In this document: piece after piece, positions 1 to 7,020 of the stretch
Numbering within the stretch: position 1 is the first letter of the stretch
Layout: each line of letters starts with the position of its first letter
Source of the DNA: Halobaculum limi
GTDB lineage: Archaea > Halobacteriota > Halobacteria > Halobacteriales > Haloferacaceae
Length of the DNA: 64,000 nt
Reading direction: 5' to 3'
NCBI RefSeq assembly: GCF_029490015.1
Contig: NZ_CP120468.1
Span: 806,001 to 870,000 of the forward strand
Translations under genes and position numbers: made by a program
The notes under the pieces: model-generated
Database searches by the model: none
What the model was told of the DNA's origin: nothing
What the model saw: only the letters and a program-made list of their open reading frames with translations

Positions 1-432
1 ACGACGCACATCGTGAACACGAGTGAGGGGTCGCCCGAGAATGCTGAAGTCGCATTCAACGGCTCCACGGGATCTGCTGATGTCACGATCTACAAATTCA
101 ACACGACCAACAGCGTGTACGAACAGGTCTACAGCGAGTCTGTAGACACCGCGAACGGCTCCGTAACTGTGTCGTACAACATTTCCAGCGCCGTTGATGG
201 GGATGAGTATATGATCTCGACGCACGGTCCAGCAACAGTCGATACGCGCGGACTCACCTACGCAACCGATAGCACGACTACCACTGAGGACTCGACGACC
301 ACGACCGACGACGGTGCGAGTGGCGGTGGTGCTGGTACAGGCCCCGACTTCACTGACACAGAAATCGTTCTCGGAGGGCTCGCCGTGCTCGCTGCTGCTG
401 GCCTACTCCTCGCTGGGCGCAGCGACAACTAA
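1..432 (+). CDS. C-terminal part of a surface spike-like protein (pleolipovirus VP4-like), 5' truncated
   Basis: The frame is open from the first base, so the start lies outside the window; the in-frame GTG at 13 is probably internal. The visible 143 residues are a beta-type, Asn/Thr/Ser-rich ectodomain with several N-glycosylation sequons, then a Thr-rich stalk (repeated TTTT blocks), a Gly-rich hinge, one C-terminal transmembrane helix (about 18 residues, IVLGGLAVLAAAGLLLAG) and a short tail. This is the layout of an envelope-anchored spike. The three following genes are ordered as in pleolipoviruses, where the spike VP4 precedes ORF6, ORF7 and the VP8 ATPase. The protein is probably held in the virion or cell membrane with the ectodomain outside. 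An ordinary cell-surface protein with a C-terminal anchor is the alternative. Confidence 0.55.
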   Translation, partial: TTHIVNTSEGSPENAEVAFNGSTGSADVTIYKFNTTNSVYEQVYSESVDTANGSVTVSYNISSAVDGDEYMISTHGPATVDTRGLTYATDSTTTTEDSTTTTDDGASGGGAGTGPDFTDTEIVLGGLAVLAAAGLLLAGRSDN

Positions 433-440
433 CCCTCTCT

Positions 441-447
441 TGAGGTG
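441..447 (+). promoter_or_regulatory. Shine-Dalgarno sequence choosing the ATG at 457
   Basis: TGAGGTG lies 9 bases before ATG 457. An in-frame GTG at 445 overlaps this motif, so the ATG is the better start for the next gene. Confidence 0.5.
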
Positions 448-456
448 TTTTTGTTT

Positions 457-1020
457 ATGAGTAAGACCCGTGTTCTGAGCGTTTTCGTAATCATCTCTGT
501 AGTGTCGATGGTCGGTGCGCTGCTGATTGTCGGAATTGCGTCTGCACAGGAGACACAGACCCCGACACCAGCACCGACATCGACTCCCGCAGAGAATACT
601 AACGCGAACAATTCAGACACAGATAGCGGACCGACTGTACTGCACACAATCGATCACGTCACGATTCACAACATAGACTGGCGAGAAGACAGCGTCGCGA
701 TATCCCTCTCAGCCCAGAAACCCGATACAATCACCGTCACCGACTACGCTGGAGACCGGTACTACTGGCAGGACTACGAGATCGAACAGGGCCGGCAAAC
801 CATCGTGCATGAGTATCGTGGAGACGCTGGACACGTGTCCTTCGGCGTGAAATCAGCGCGAGAGGGTATCGAATTGAGTGAAAACACTCGGTTCGTGATG
901 CCTGGGGCGAACGAAATCGCGACCCTGCTGATGGGAGTGACCGTGTCGTTCGTCCTTGTGGCTGCGTTCAAGCTGCGTCGCGACAGGAAGCGCGAGAAAG
1001 GAGCCAAGAGGGTGTTCTAA
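457..1020 (+). CDS. Signal-anchored membrane protein (pleolipovirus ORF6-like)
   Basis: 187 residues from ATG 457. An N-terminal hydrophobic segment (about residues 7-30, ending near ASAQ) reads as a signal peptide or anchor. It is followed by a Pro/Thr linker, a soluble domain of about 100 residues rich in beta-forming sequence (residues 60-150), a second hydrophobic helix near the C-terminus, and a strongly basic tail (RRDRKREKGAKR) expected on the cytoplasmic side. The protein therefore probably spans the membrane with a small exposed domain. No enzymatic motif is seen. It sits 24 bases after the spike gene and 2 bases before the next gene, so it belongs to the same transcript. Size, topology and position fit the ORF6 group of pleolipoviruses; this is inferred from context, not from a recognised signature. 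Confidence 0.5.
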   Translation: MSKTRVLSVFVIISVVSMVGALLIVGIASAQETQTPTPAPTSTPAENTNANNSDTDSGPTVLHTIDHVTIHNIDWREDSVAISLSAQKPDTITVTDYAGDRYYWQDYEIEQGRQTIVHEYRGDAGHVSFGVKSAREGIELSENTRFVMPGANEIATLLMGVTVSFVLVAAFKLRRDRKREKGAKRVF

Positions 1021-1022
1021 CT

Positions 1023-1892
1023 ATGAGTGAAGGCAATTCCTCAACGAATGACGGGGGATCGCGTGTTGGGGCAATTACGGGCGCTCTGAAGCGTGCAGTG
1101 ATTTGGGTGGCGTTGTGGCTCAAAGCACACCTCTTGATCATCGCAGTCATCGCTACCGGCATCGTCGGCATGCTCGAATACGCAGGCGTACAGACCGGTA
1201 TCCCACCAGCACTCGCACCATACACGATCTACCTGACGCTCGGTGTCATCATCGGATACTACCCCGCACAAGCGTTCCTTGACTGGGTCGAGAAACGTTT
1301 CGGGGTACCACTGCACGACGTTGACCCCGGGTCCGGCGACGCAGGCGGGTACATCCTTTCGCCAGAACGTTGGAACAACATCACGGTCGAGGCACCGCAC
1401 AGCATCGACAGCGACGGAGAACTCGTGTACGAAGAAGTCGGGAAGGACGCACTGCACAAAATCAACACTAAACTCGGGGTCGGGTACGAGTGCACGCGCT
1501 ACGATAATTCGACAAATACGGCGCGCACCAGCTGGATGGCCGGTGCCTCACCCACCGAGGTTCGCGCATTCAAAATGACCCTGAAACGCGTGGAGACCAC
1601 ACTCTCAATCCTCGCAGACCTGGGCATCGAAGAATCAATCAACCGCACCCCAATCGTGCGTGCCATCACAGAGAAACTCGCGCGCTATATGGTGCGTACA
1701 CACCAGCAGGGCACGATCCCGAACGGAGACGAAATCGATGGTGTGGTTTCCGATGTGATGAGCGAGCAAGTCGGTGCAGACTGGCAAACGCTCGAAGACA
1801 AGGTCGAAGACCGTCTTCCTGAGAAGTTCCGTGGGGATTCGAACGGTGGGATGTACGGGCTCGACAACCGGAGCGGGGGTGAAGAGCAGTGA
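1023..1892 (+). CDS. Two-TM membrane protein with large soluble domain (pleolipovirus ORF7-like)
   Basis: 289 residues. Two transmembrane helices lie near the N-terminus (about residues 36-55 and 66-84), followed by roughly 200 residues of predicted cytoplasmic sequence of mixed alpha/beta character and an acidic, glycine-rich end. No catalytic motif was found. Its stop overlaps the GTG start of the ATPase gene by four bases (GTGA), a translational-coupling arrangement, so the two products probably act together at the membrane. In pleolipoviruses an ORF7 product with N-terminal TM helices precedes the VP8 ATPase; matching order and size support that reading. Confidence 0.55.
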   Translation: MSEGNSSTNDGGSRVGAITGALKRAVIWVALWLKAHLLIIAVIATGIVGMLEYAGVQTGIPPALAPYTIYLTLGVIIGYYPAQAFLDWVEKRFGVPLHDVDPGSGDAGGYILSPERWNNITVEAPHSIDSDGELVYEEVGKDALHKINTKLGVGYECTRYDNSTNTARTSWMAGASPTEVRAFKMTLKRVETTLSILADLGIEESINRTPIVRAITEKLARYMVRTHQQGTIPNGDEIDGVVSDVMSEQVGADWQTLEDKVEDRLPEKFRGDSNGGMYGLDNRSGGEEQ

Positions 1893-3013
1893 GTGATGAT
1901 GGGAAGAGTCGTCCTGTGGAGGCAGAGTTCCGCGAGTACGCGCTCGGTCGGTTGCCCGACCAGGAGCACCGAGATGTACACCCTGTTGTTGGGATGATCC
2001 CGGACAAAGACGTGCGTCACTACGTGATGTTCTGCGCGGAGGCGTACGACCCTGGAGCCCCCGAGTACGACGGGGTTGATATGCCGCGAGACTTCTGGGA
2101 CACCGATTTCGCCCAGGAGATCATCCGAAAGTACGGCACAGACGTAGGAACGACTGCGCTTGAGATGGGCAATATCGGTCAGCTACAATATTTCAGCGGG
2201 CTGGTCGGGTATAAGAGCGACGTGTCGGGAATGCAGACGCTGATGAAGCTCCAGCAACTCATCGAGAAGTTCCCCGTTTTTATCCTGTACATCTACGCTG
2301 CAATGGGCTTCGGTAAAACTGACTTCGCGCTGCTGATGATCGAAGTATTCCATTCGGTCTACGGCGAGGAGAACGTCCTCACGGCTTCGAACATCGGTTC
2401 GTGGGACGAGGGAGGCGAGTACATCGATTCCTACGAGGACTACATTGCGTGGCTGAAGGAGGGCCGTGACGACGACAACCACCGCATCTTCATCCTCGAC
2501 GAAGGCTCACAGAACCTCACAGGAAGCGGCTCTGATCAGAAGAACCAGCAGACCCTCGCGAAGATGCTGAAGCTCGCCCGAAAGTACGGAGGACACCTGA
2601 TCATCATCGGACACGACGGCAAAGACGTCGGCCCGGGAATCAGAGCACTCGCGAGCGCTGTTGTGCAGAAAGACTCGAAGAAAGAAGCGACGTTCTATCA
2701 CGACGTGAAGGATCGTCAAGGGATTGGGGAGATCTTGTCGCTCTCGAAAATCCCGCAGACCTCGATGACCTACGACACAGAGGATATCTCTACGTGGTCT
2801 ATGGGTGAGGAAGACGACGATGGAGAGGAGGTTACGCAGGCTGACCTTGACGAGCTTGAGGAAGCTCATGAGCGGCGTATTATGGCGTTGTTGTCGGTGA
2901 CGACAGATATGAGTCAGGCAGAGGTTGGGTCGCTGTATGGTGTTAGTGACCGGACTGTACGTCGGGCGAAGCAGAAGTATGGGGATGAGCTCGCTGATCT
3001 CGGCTTGGTCTAA
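1889..3013 (+). CDS. P-loop ATPase with C-terminal helix-turn-helix (pleolipovirus VP8-like)
   Basis: 374 residues from GTG 1889. A Walker A-type loop is at residues 137-144 (AAMGFGKT; the usual first glycine is alanine) and a Walker B strand with Asp204-Glu205 (FILDEGSQN). The flanking sequence fits the ASCE/FtsK-HerA-like ATPases used for genome handling. The last 40 residues form a helix-turn-helix (MSQAEVGSLYGVSDRTVRRAKQ region) of the kind used for sequence-specific DNA binding. Known for the family: pleolipoviruses encode one conserved ATPase, VP8, at this position. Inference: it moves or recognises viral DNA at the membrane, coupled to the preceding membrane protein by the 4-base overlap. 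The HTH tail could equally be autoregulatory. Confidence 0.6.
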   Translation: MSDDGKSRPVEAEFREYALGRLPDQEHRDVHPVVGMIPDKDVRHYVMFCAEAYDPGAPEYDGVDMPRDFWDTDFAQEIIRKYGTDVGTTALEMGNIGQLQYFSGLVGYKSDVSGMQTLMKLQQLIEKFPVFILYIYAAMGFGKTDFALLMIEVFHSVYGEENVLTASNIGSWDEGGEYIDSYEDYIAWLKEGRDDDNHRIFILDEGSQNLTGSGSDQKNQQTLAKMLKLARKYGGHLIIIGHDGKDVGPGIRALASAVVQKDSKKEATFYHDVKDRQGIGEILSLSKIPQTSMTYDTEDISTWSMGEEDDDGEEVTQADLDELEEAHERRIMALLSVTTDMSQAEVGSLYGVSDRTVRRAKQKYGDELADLGLV

Positions 3014-3089
3014 ATCGTTCTGTGGAAACAACTTTGATCCATTGTTTCGCGGTTGCGCTGAATACAGAGTGCACCACCAGCACTCGCTG

Positions 3090-4076
3090 ATGCCTGAAAT
3101 TAGTGGATATTGTTATTTGTGTGGTGTTTTATGTGCCGGTGTGGCTGGAGATGAAACTGAAAGCGGTGGGGAAGACGTTTGGACTGATGTTGATAGTGAT
3201 GTGTATGAGGAGATTGTAGGCGGTATTGAGGAGTCTGAGGGAGTGGAACGGGTAGAGAACAAGTATGATTTGTCATTAAATCACGGTGGTTCAAAAGAAG
3301 TGGACGTGGCGGTGTGGACAAACGCGAACCACCATCATATATTCATCATAATTGAATGCAAGTTTTGGCAGAACCGTGTTCCTCAATCTGTAATTGCTGA
3401 AACAATTAGCAATGTGGCGAACTCAACCGCCGACAAAGGTGTGGTGGTTGCGAAAAGTGGGTTCCAGAGCGGGGCGATCGAACAAGCAGAAGGTGCTGGC
3501 GTCGATCTCTACACGCTAAGAGAGATAGAAGATGGTGACTTGGAAGGGCGTATCCAGACAGTCAATACTCGAGTTGAGTTCAAGTCGCCTGAATTTGAGA
3601 TAGAGGATACTGGTGTGTCGCCAGTAGATTCAGACTTATCTGATGATGAAATCCGTGAGGATGTCGAACAGTCGGGCCACCTCACTCTTGATGAGCTCGA
3701 CGTGTATGACCGTGATAGGACTCCCACTGGCGAGACTGTGCAGGACCTCGCACGAAAGCTCTCCACAGGTAAACAATCTGGCAAATACACGGACAATTTC
3801 GATGATAAGCTGATTGTTCTCAATCATACGTTCTACAGTCTTGACTACCTCGAGTATATCGTCCGGTCTGACAGCGAACGCACATCTTCGTTCAACGGGT
3901 CACGAGATGTGAACGATTTGTATGACTTAGTACGAATCAACACGATTCGGGAGCAAGAACTCGCCCTTGGCGATATTGCGGAAGATGGTACTCATGATCC
4001 AATAGAATTTGTTTCAATTGATGACGCACTCGCCGCCTTCACAGGTCAGACTGACGAAGAGGAAGACGAACATTGA
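3090..4076 (+). CDS. Mrr-like PD-(D/E)XK restriction endonuclease-type protein
   Basis: About 328 residues from ATG 3090; in-frame GTG codons at 3117 and 3141 are alternative starts, and the frame is open back to 2925 over the ATPase gene, which is probably chance. The core is a restriction-endonuclease type IV/Mrr fold: Asp72 in VDVAVW, then a strand ending in Glu89-x-Lys91 (IIECKFW), then a helix and the motif KGVVVAKSGFQSGAIEQA, which matches the Mrr consensus 'GvvVt..gF...A...A'. About 190 C-terminal residues have no recognised domain and may set target specificity. The gene has visibly lower GC than the host region. It probably cleaves DNA, as superinfection exclusion, restriction of modified DNA, or host-genome processing by the element. 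Confidence 0.6.
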   Translation: MPEISGYCYLCGVLCAGVAGDETESGGEDVWTDVDSDVYEEIVGGIEESEGVERVENKYDLSLNHGGSKEVDVAVWTNANHHHIFIIIECKFWQNRVPQSVIAETISNVANSTADKGVVVAKSGFQSGAIEQAEGAGVDLYTLREIEDGDLEGRIQTVNTRVEFKSPEFEIEDTGVSPVDSDLSDDEIREDVEQSGHLTLDELDVYDRDRTPTGETVQDLARKLSTGKQSGKYTDNFDDKLIVLNHTFYSLDYLEYIVRSDSERTSSFNGSRDVNDLYDLVRINTIREQELALGDIAEDGTHDPIEFVSIDDALAAFTGQTDEEEDEH

Positions 4077-4296
4077 GTTTACAAGCACTATTCAACCCTC
4101 TCACCAAACCGGTATGATCTGCTTGCTGCCTCGCGCACGTGGGTGCGGGGGCGCGCGCATTTGGTAGGGAGACCGCCGCCTGTCTGCCGTTTTCCCCGAC
4201 TACGTCTATCGATTTTACCCTTCGAACCGGACATTGGTATTGGCTAATGTCTGCAATCCGGACATTGAATAGCCGATCATCGGTATTCCACGGGAA

Positions 4297-4319
4297 GAGT
4301 GCTTGTACGCCAAGCACTC
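4297..4319. terminator. Perfect 9-bp inverted repeat (hairpin) between the two nuclease genes
   Basis: GAGTGCTTG at 4297-4305 pairs exactly with CAAGCACTC at 4311-4319 around a 5-base loop. It could end the rightward transcript from the viral block or act as an operator for the next gene. There is no clear T tract on the + strand, so the terminator label is tentative. Confidence 0.35.
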
Positions 4320-4320
4320 A

Positions 4321-4342
4321 GGTTGAGAAGAAACCGCTGTGT
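4321..4342 (+). repeat. Direct repeat copy A flanking the second nuclease gene
   Basis: The 22-bp block starting GGTTGAGAAGAA and ending GCTGTGT recurs at 4970-4991 in the same orientation with 19 of 22 bases identical. The copies bracket the gene at 4406-4900. Confidence 0.5.
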
Positions 4343-4405
4343 ATGATGGGCTGCAGTCCAGTGGACACTCCTGTGTTTGAATAGTCTATCACTCGAGTGT
4401 TAACT

Positions 4406-4900
4406 ATGGCCGAAACGAACGAACTTGACCCAGCGCACATCGGCACTGTGGGTGAAGCACTGTTTTGTGCTGCCTATGCACCACCTTCACCGATCCCACA
4501 CATCCTCCTCGACCACATTGAGGAGATCTCGCCTGAATGGGTGACACCAGAAGAAGGCTCTCTCAGAGTCTTCAACTCTCAAGACAACCACTATTTCTCA
4601 ATCGAGGATGCTAATGGTGAGACAACACGCTGGGAGAAAGACGCGGAGATCTCATATTCTTACTTCGCGAGAGATGGTGACACAGTCCCTGAGGACCACC
4701 AGCTTGGAGGACAGTGGATGTTAGAGTTCCCCGTTGAAATCAAAACCGGGCCCAGGGCCAAAGTCGAAGCGAACCAGCGGACTGTGATGGAGTATCTCGC
4801 TGCGAATACAGACTACCAGCCGATCATAGTTCGACTGGGCTTGGATGGTATGCCAGACGAATTTGTTGTTGAGGAAGTGGAATTAGTTCAGTCCGACTGA
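4406..4900 (+). CDS. Small PD-(D/E)XK nuclease-like protein
   Basis: 164 residues from ATG 4406 (a GTG at 4397 is possible). Glu17 lies in an N-terminal helix (TVGEALFCAAY), and the strand LEFPVEIKTG carries Glu111-x-Lys113, followed by a helix with a conserved-looking Gln (EANQRTVMEY). This E...ExK...Q order fits small PD-(D/E)XK nucleases such as Holliday-junction resolvases and RecB-type endonucleases, although the usual mid-domain Asp cannot be placed with certainty. Codon use and GC are like the element, not the host core. It is flanked by two 22-bp direct repeats. Possible roles are resolution of viral DNA or defence. It may also be a catalytically altered relative; the fold assignment is by motif only. 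Confidence 0.45.
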   Translation: MAETNELDPAHIGTVGEALFCAAYAPPSPIPHILLDHIEEISPEWVTPEEGSLRVFNSQDNHYFSIEDANGETTRWEKDAEISYSYFARDGDTVPEDHQLGGQWMLEFPVEIKTGPRAKVEANQRTVMEYLAANTDYQPIIVRLGLDGMPDEFVVEEVELVQSD

Positions 4901-4969
4901 GTTCCCCGATCGCTTGCTCCACTAGCTGACTGACGCTGTTCGGCGTATGAGTGTCTGCGTAGCTTCGTG

Positions 4970-4991
4970 GGTTGAGAAGAAGTTGCTGTGT
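4970..4991 (+). repeat. Direct repeat copy B flanking the second nuclease gene
   Basis: Partner of the repeat at 4321-4342 (three mismatches in the centre). It lies 70 bases after the stop of the nuclease gene and 14 bases before the end of the convergent small gene. Confidence 0.5.
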
Positions 4992-5004
4992 GAAACTCTC
5001 GGTG

Positions 5005-5256
5005 TTAGTCAGTACGCCGTCGTAGTCCCTCGCACAGGTCTTCTAGTGCTTCAACGACTGTGTCGCCGCGTCCGTGCACGCCATTGTGTTTAGCTACGAT
5101 CTGATCTTTGTCGAAGTGCCAAAAGCACGACACGCCCATCTTTCTTGCTCCGAACAGTCGTTCCGACTCTTCTTTTGACTCCACGCGTGTGTTTCCGGTA
5201 GTTGTGTCTGTCGCGCCGGACTTGCCGTCTGCCCACGGACTGGTTTTCGCGTCCAT
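5005..5256 (-). CDS. Small leftward gene next to the tRNA-Lys junction, function unknown
   Basis: 83 residues from ATG 5256; the frame stays open upstream to 5424, but that part is low-complexity and unlikely to be translated. The product is hydrophilic with an acidic C-terminal helix. The ending GRGDTVVEALEDLCEGLRR resembles the 'GdTleEAl..l.eal' helix of HicB-type antitoxins, but the rest does not match clearly. It is the last gene before the tRNA and reads away from it, the usual place for an integrase or excision-control gene; its size would suit an excisionase or repressor-like protein. No function is claimed. Confidence 0.4.
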   Translation of the reverse strand: MDAKTSPWADGKSGATDTTTGNTRVESKEESERLFGARKMGVSCFWHFDKDQIVAKHNGVHGRGDTVVEALEDLCEGLRRRTD

Positions 5257-5545
5257 ACACCTCAACTGTCGGGGGCTCACTTGATTCTTTCTGTGAAATT
5301 GACACGAACACAAGTGTCTGTGTGCGGTGTTTGTGTGTGGTGATTGTGTGCGAAACGTGTGTCGCACGCCGCCCAAGAATTCGCCTATCTGATACGAACT
5401 ATTAAGATCACTCACGGAAACCACGATACAGCGACGACACCCGCACCCCCGACGTGCGAACTACCACACGTCAATGCCTCCACGCAGCATCGACATCGCT
5501 ACCCTCTCTCGGTTTTGCGATGCTCCGCGTCACACCCTGAAAAAG
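5257..5545. other. Gap between the small leftward gene and tRNA-Lys
   Basis: No gene is supported. The left half is GT-rich with many GTGT runs; an ACTATTAAGAT stretch at about 5397-5407 could be a TATA element. A boundary (att) copy of the tRNA end is expected on the far side of the element, outside this window; no second copy is seen here. Confidence 0.35.
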
Positions 5546-5619
5546 CGGGCTGGGAGGGATTCGAACCCCCGACCGTCCGGTTAAAAGCCGGACGCTCTCC
5601 CTAACTGAGCTACCAGCCC
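5546..5619 (-). tRNA. tRNA-Lys(TTT)
   Basis: The reverse strand folds as a full cloverleaf: acceptor GGGCTGG/CCAGCCC (5613-5619 with 5547-5553), G discriminator at 5546, D-arm GCTC/GAGC, anticodon stem CCGGC/GCCGG with loop TTTTTAA-type and anticodon TTT, and a T-arm with GTTCGAATC. The 3' end faces the integrated element on the left, as expected for a tRNA used as an integration target. Confidence 0.95.
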
Positions 5620-5724
5620 TCACTCGGTCTTGCGGTCGGGTGCGCATAAGCGTTTACGAACGACAGCGACGACGGTGCCTTCCCGCACCCACACGACCTT
5701 ACCACTCCGCGTCGACGACCACGT

Positions 5725-7005
5725 ATGACCGTCCCCGATCTTCGGGACCTCACCAGCCGCCTCTGTTCGTTCGATACGACTGGCGGCGCGGAGGCACCCG
5801 CCGCCGAGTGGCTTCGTGGCCGCCTCGCCGATGCCGGCTTCGAGACGTACACGTGGGAGGCCGACGCCGCGCGACTGGCCGAACACCCGTCGTTCCCAGA
5901 CGACCCCGAAGATATCGACACCGCAGACCGCCCCAGCGTTGCGGGCGTCCTGGAGTTCGGCGACCCCGACGCCGGCCCGACCTTGGTACTCAACGGCCAC
6001 CTCGACGTGGTCCCCGCAGACGACGATCTCTGGACGAGCGACCCGTTCGACCCGGTGTGGGACGAGACCGACGACGGCACGGAGACGCTCACCTGCCGTG
6101 GGGCCGCCGACATGAAGGCCGCCGTCGCCGCCTGCGTCCACGCTGCCCTCGACGTACGCGAGTCCGTCAAAGCCGGCGAGTTGGACCTCGACGGCCGCGT
6201 CGTCGTCGAGGCAGTCGCGGGCGAGGAGGAGGGCGGCATCGGCGCGGCGGCGGCCGCACTCGACTCGCCGTACTCGTTCGACCGCGACGCCGCCGTCGTC
6301 GCCGAACCGACGGAACTCCGCGCCGTCACTGCGACGGAGGGCACCGTGATGAAGCGCCTCCGCATCTCGGGGCGGAGCGCCCACGCGGCGACCCGCTGGA
6401 ACGGCGTCGACACGCTCCCCCTGTTCGAAGAAATTCGACGGGCGTTCACGGATCTGGAACGCGAGCGATGCGAGCGCGTCACCCACCCGCTGTACGAGGA
6501 GTTCGAGGTTCCGTGGCCCATCGTCTGCGGGCGCGTCGAGGCGGGGTCGTGGGCGTCGACGGTGCCGGGGACGCTCACCGCCGAGTGGCGCATTGGCGTC
6601 GCACCCGGCGAGACGGTCGACGAGGTGGAAGCCGAGTTCGAGGAGCGACTCGCCGCGGTCGTCGCCGAAGACGAGTGGCTTCGGGAGCATCCGCCCGCGT
6701 TCGACCGCTTCTCAATTATGTTCGAACCCGCAGAGATCGACGCGGACGAACCCGTCGTCACGTCCCTGCAGACGGCGATGGAGGCGGAAGGCCTGTCGGA
6801 CACCGCACCGACCGGTGCGACCTACGGCGCGGACAATCGCCACTACGTCGCTGTGGGCGTCCCGACCGTCGTGTTCGGCCCCGGTACCATCGACCAGGCG
6901 CACTTCCCCGACGAGACCATCCGCTGGCCGGAGGTGGAGACGGCGCGAGATGTGTTCGCGGAGACAGTCGTGCGGTTCCTCGGTGACGGAGAACGGCCGA
7001 CGTAA
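5725..7005 (+). CDS. M20 family metallopeptidase/deacylase (ArgE/DapE-like)
   Basis: 426 residues. The M20 zinc site is present: His92-x-Asp94 (NGHLDVVPADDD), a GAADMKAAVAA helix, the EEEGG motif near residue 173, and the C-terminal His in IDQAHFPDE. A lid domain with RISGRSAHAA occurs in the middle, as in ArgE/DapE/CPG2 enzymes. It probably hydrolyses an N-acyl amino acid or dipeptide in the cytoplasm, using two metal ions. There is no signal peptide and no biosynthetic partner nearby, so the substrate cannot be named. This is the first host gene to the right of the tRNA, on the strand opposite to it. Confidence 0.85.
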   Translation: MTVPDLRDLTSRLCSFDTTGGAEAPAAEWLRGRLADAGFETYTWEADAARLAEHPSFPDDPEDIDTADRPSVAGVLEFGDPDAGPTLVLNGHLDVVPADDDLWTSDPFDPVWDETDDGTETLTCRGAADMKAAVAACVHAALDVRESVKAGELDLDGRVVVEAVAGEEEGGIGAAAAALDSPYSFDRDAAVVAEPTELRAVTATEGTVMKRLRISGRSAHAATRWNGVDTLPLFEEIRRAFTDLERERCERVTHPLYEEFEVPWPIVCGRVEAGSWASTVPGTLTAEWRIGVAPGETVDEVEAEFEERLAAVVAEDEWLREHPPAFDRFSIMFEPAEIDADEPVVTSLQTAMEAEGLSDTAPTGATYGADNRHYVAVGVPTVVFGPGTIDQAHFPDETIRWPEVETARDVFAETVVRFLGDGERPT

Positions 7006-7020
7006 CTCGGGGACTCGACC

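Larger units (their letters stand above)
4077..4405. other. Structured intergenic region of the integrated element
   Basis: No convincing gene. It contains the direct repeat CCGGACATTG at 4227-4236 and 4258-4267, an AATGTC/GACATT dyad around the second copy, a strong hairpin at 4297-4319 and a repeat copy at 4321-4342. The open frame 4139-4384 has no family resemblance and runs through these structures. The region may hold a regulatory site, a transcription end or a replication or packaging site. Confidence 0.4.

Noticed and set aside
4139-4384. 81-residue open frame in the gap between the nuclease genes
   Set aside because: It runs through hairpins and repeats, has atypical composition (Cys, Trp, Pro scattered) and no ribosome-binding site.
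5344-5604. 86-residue rightward frame ending inside the tRNA-Lys gene
   Set aside because: It overlaps the tRNA on the opposite strand, and its C-terminus is the translated tRNA.
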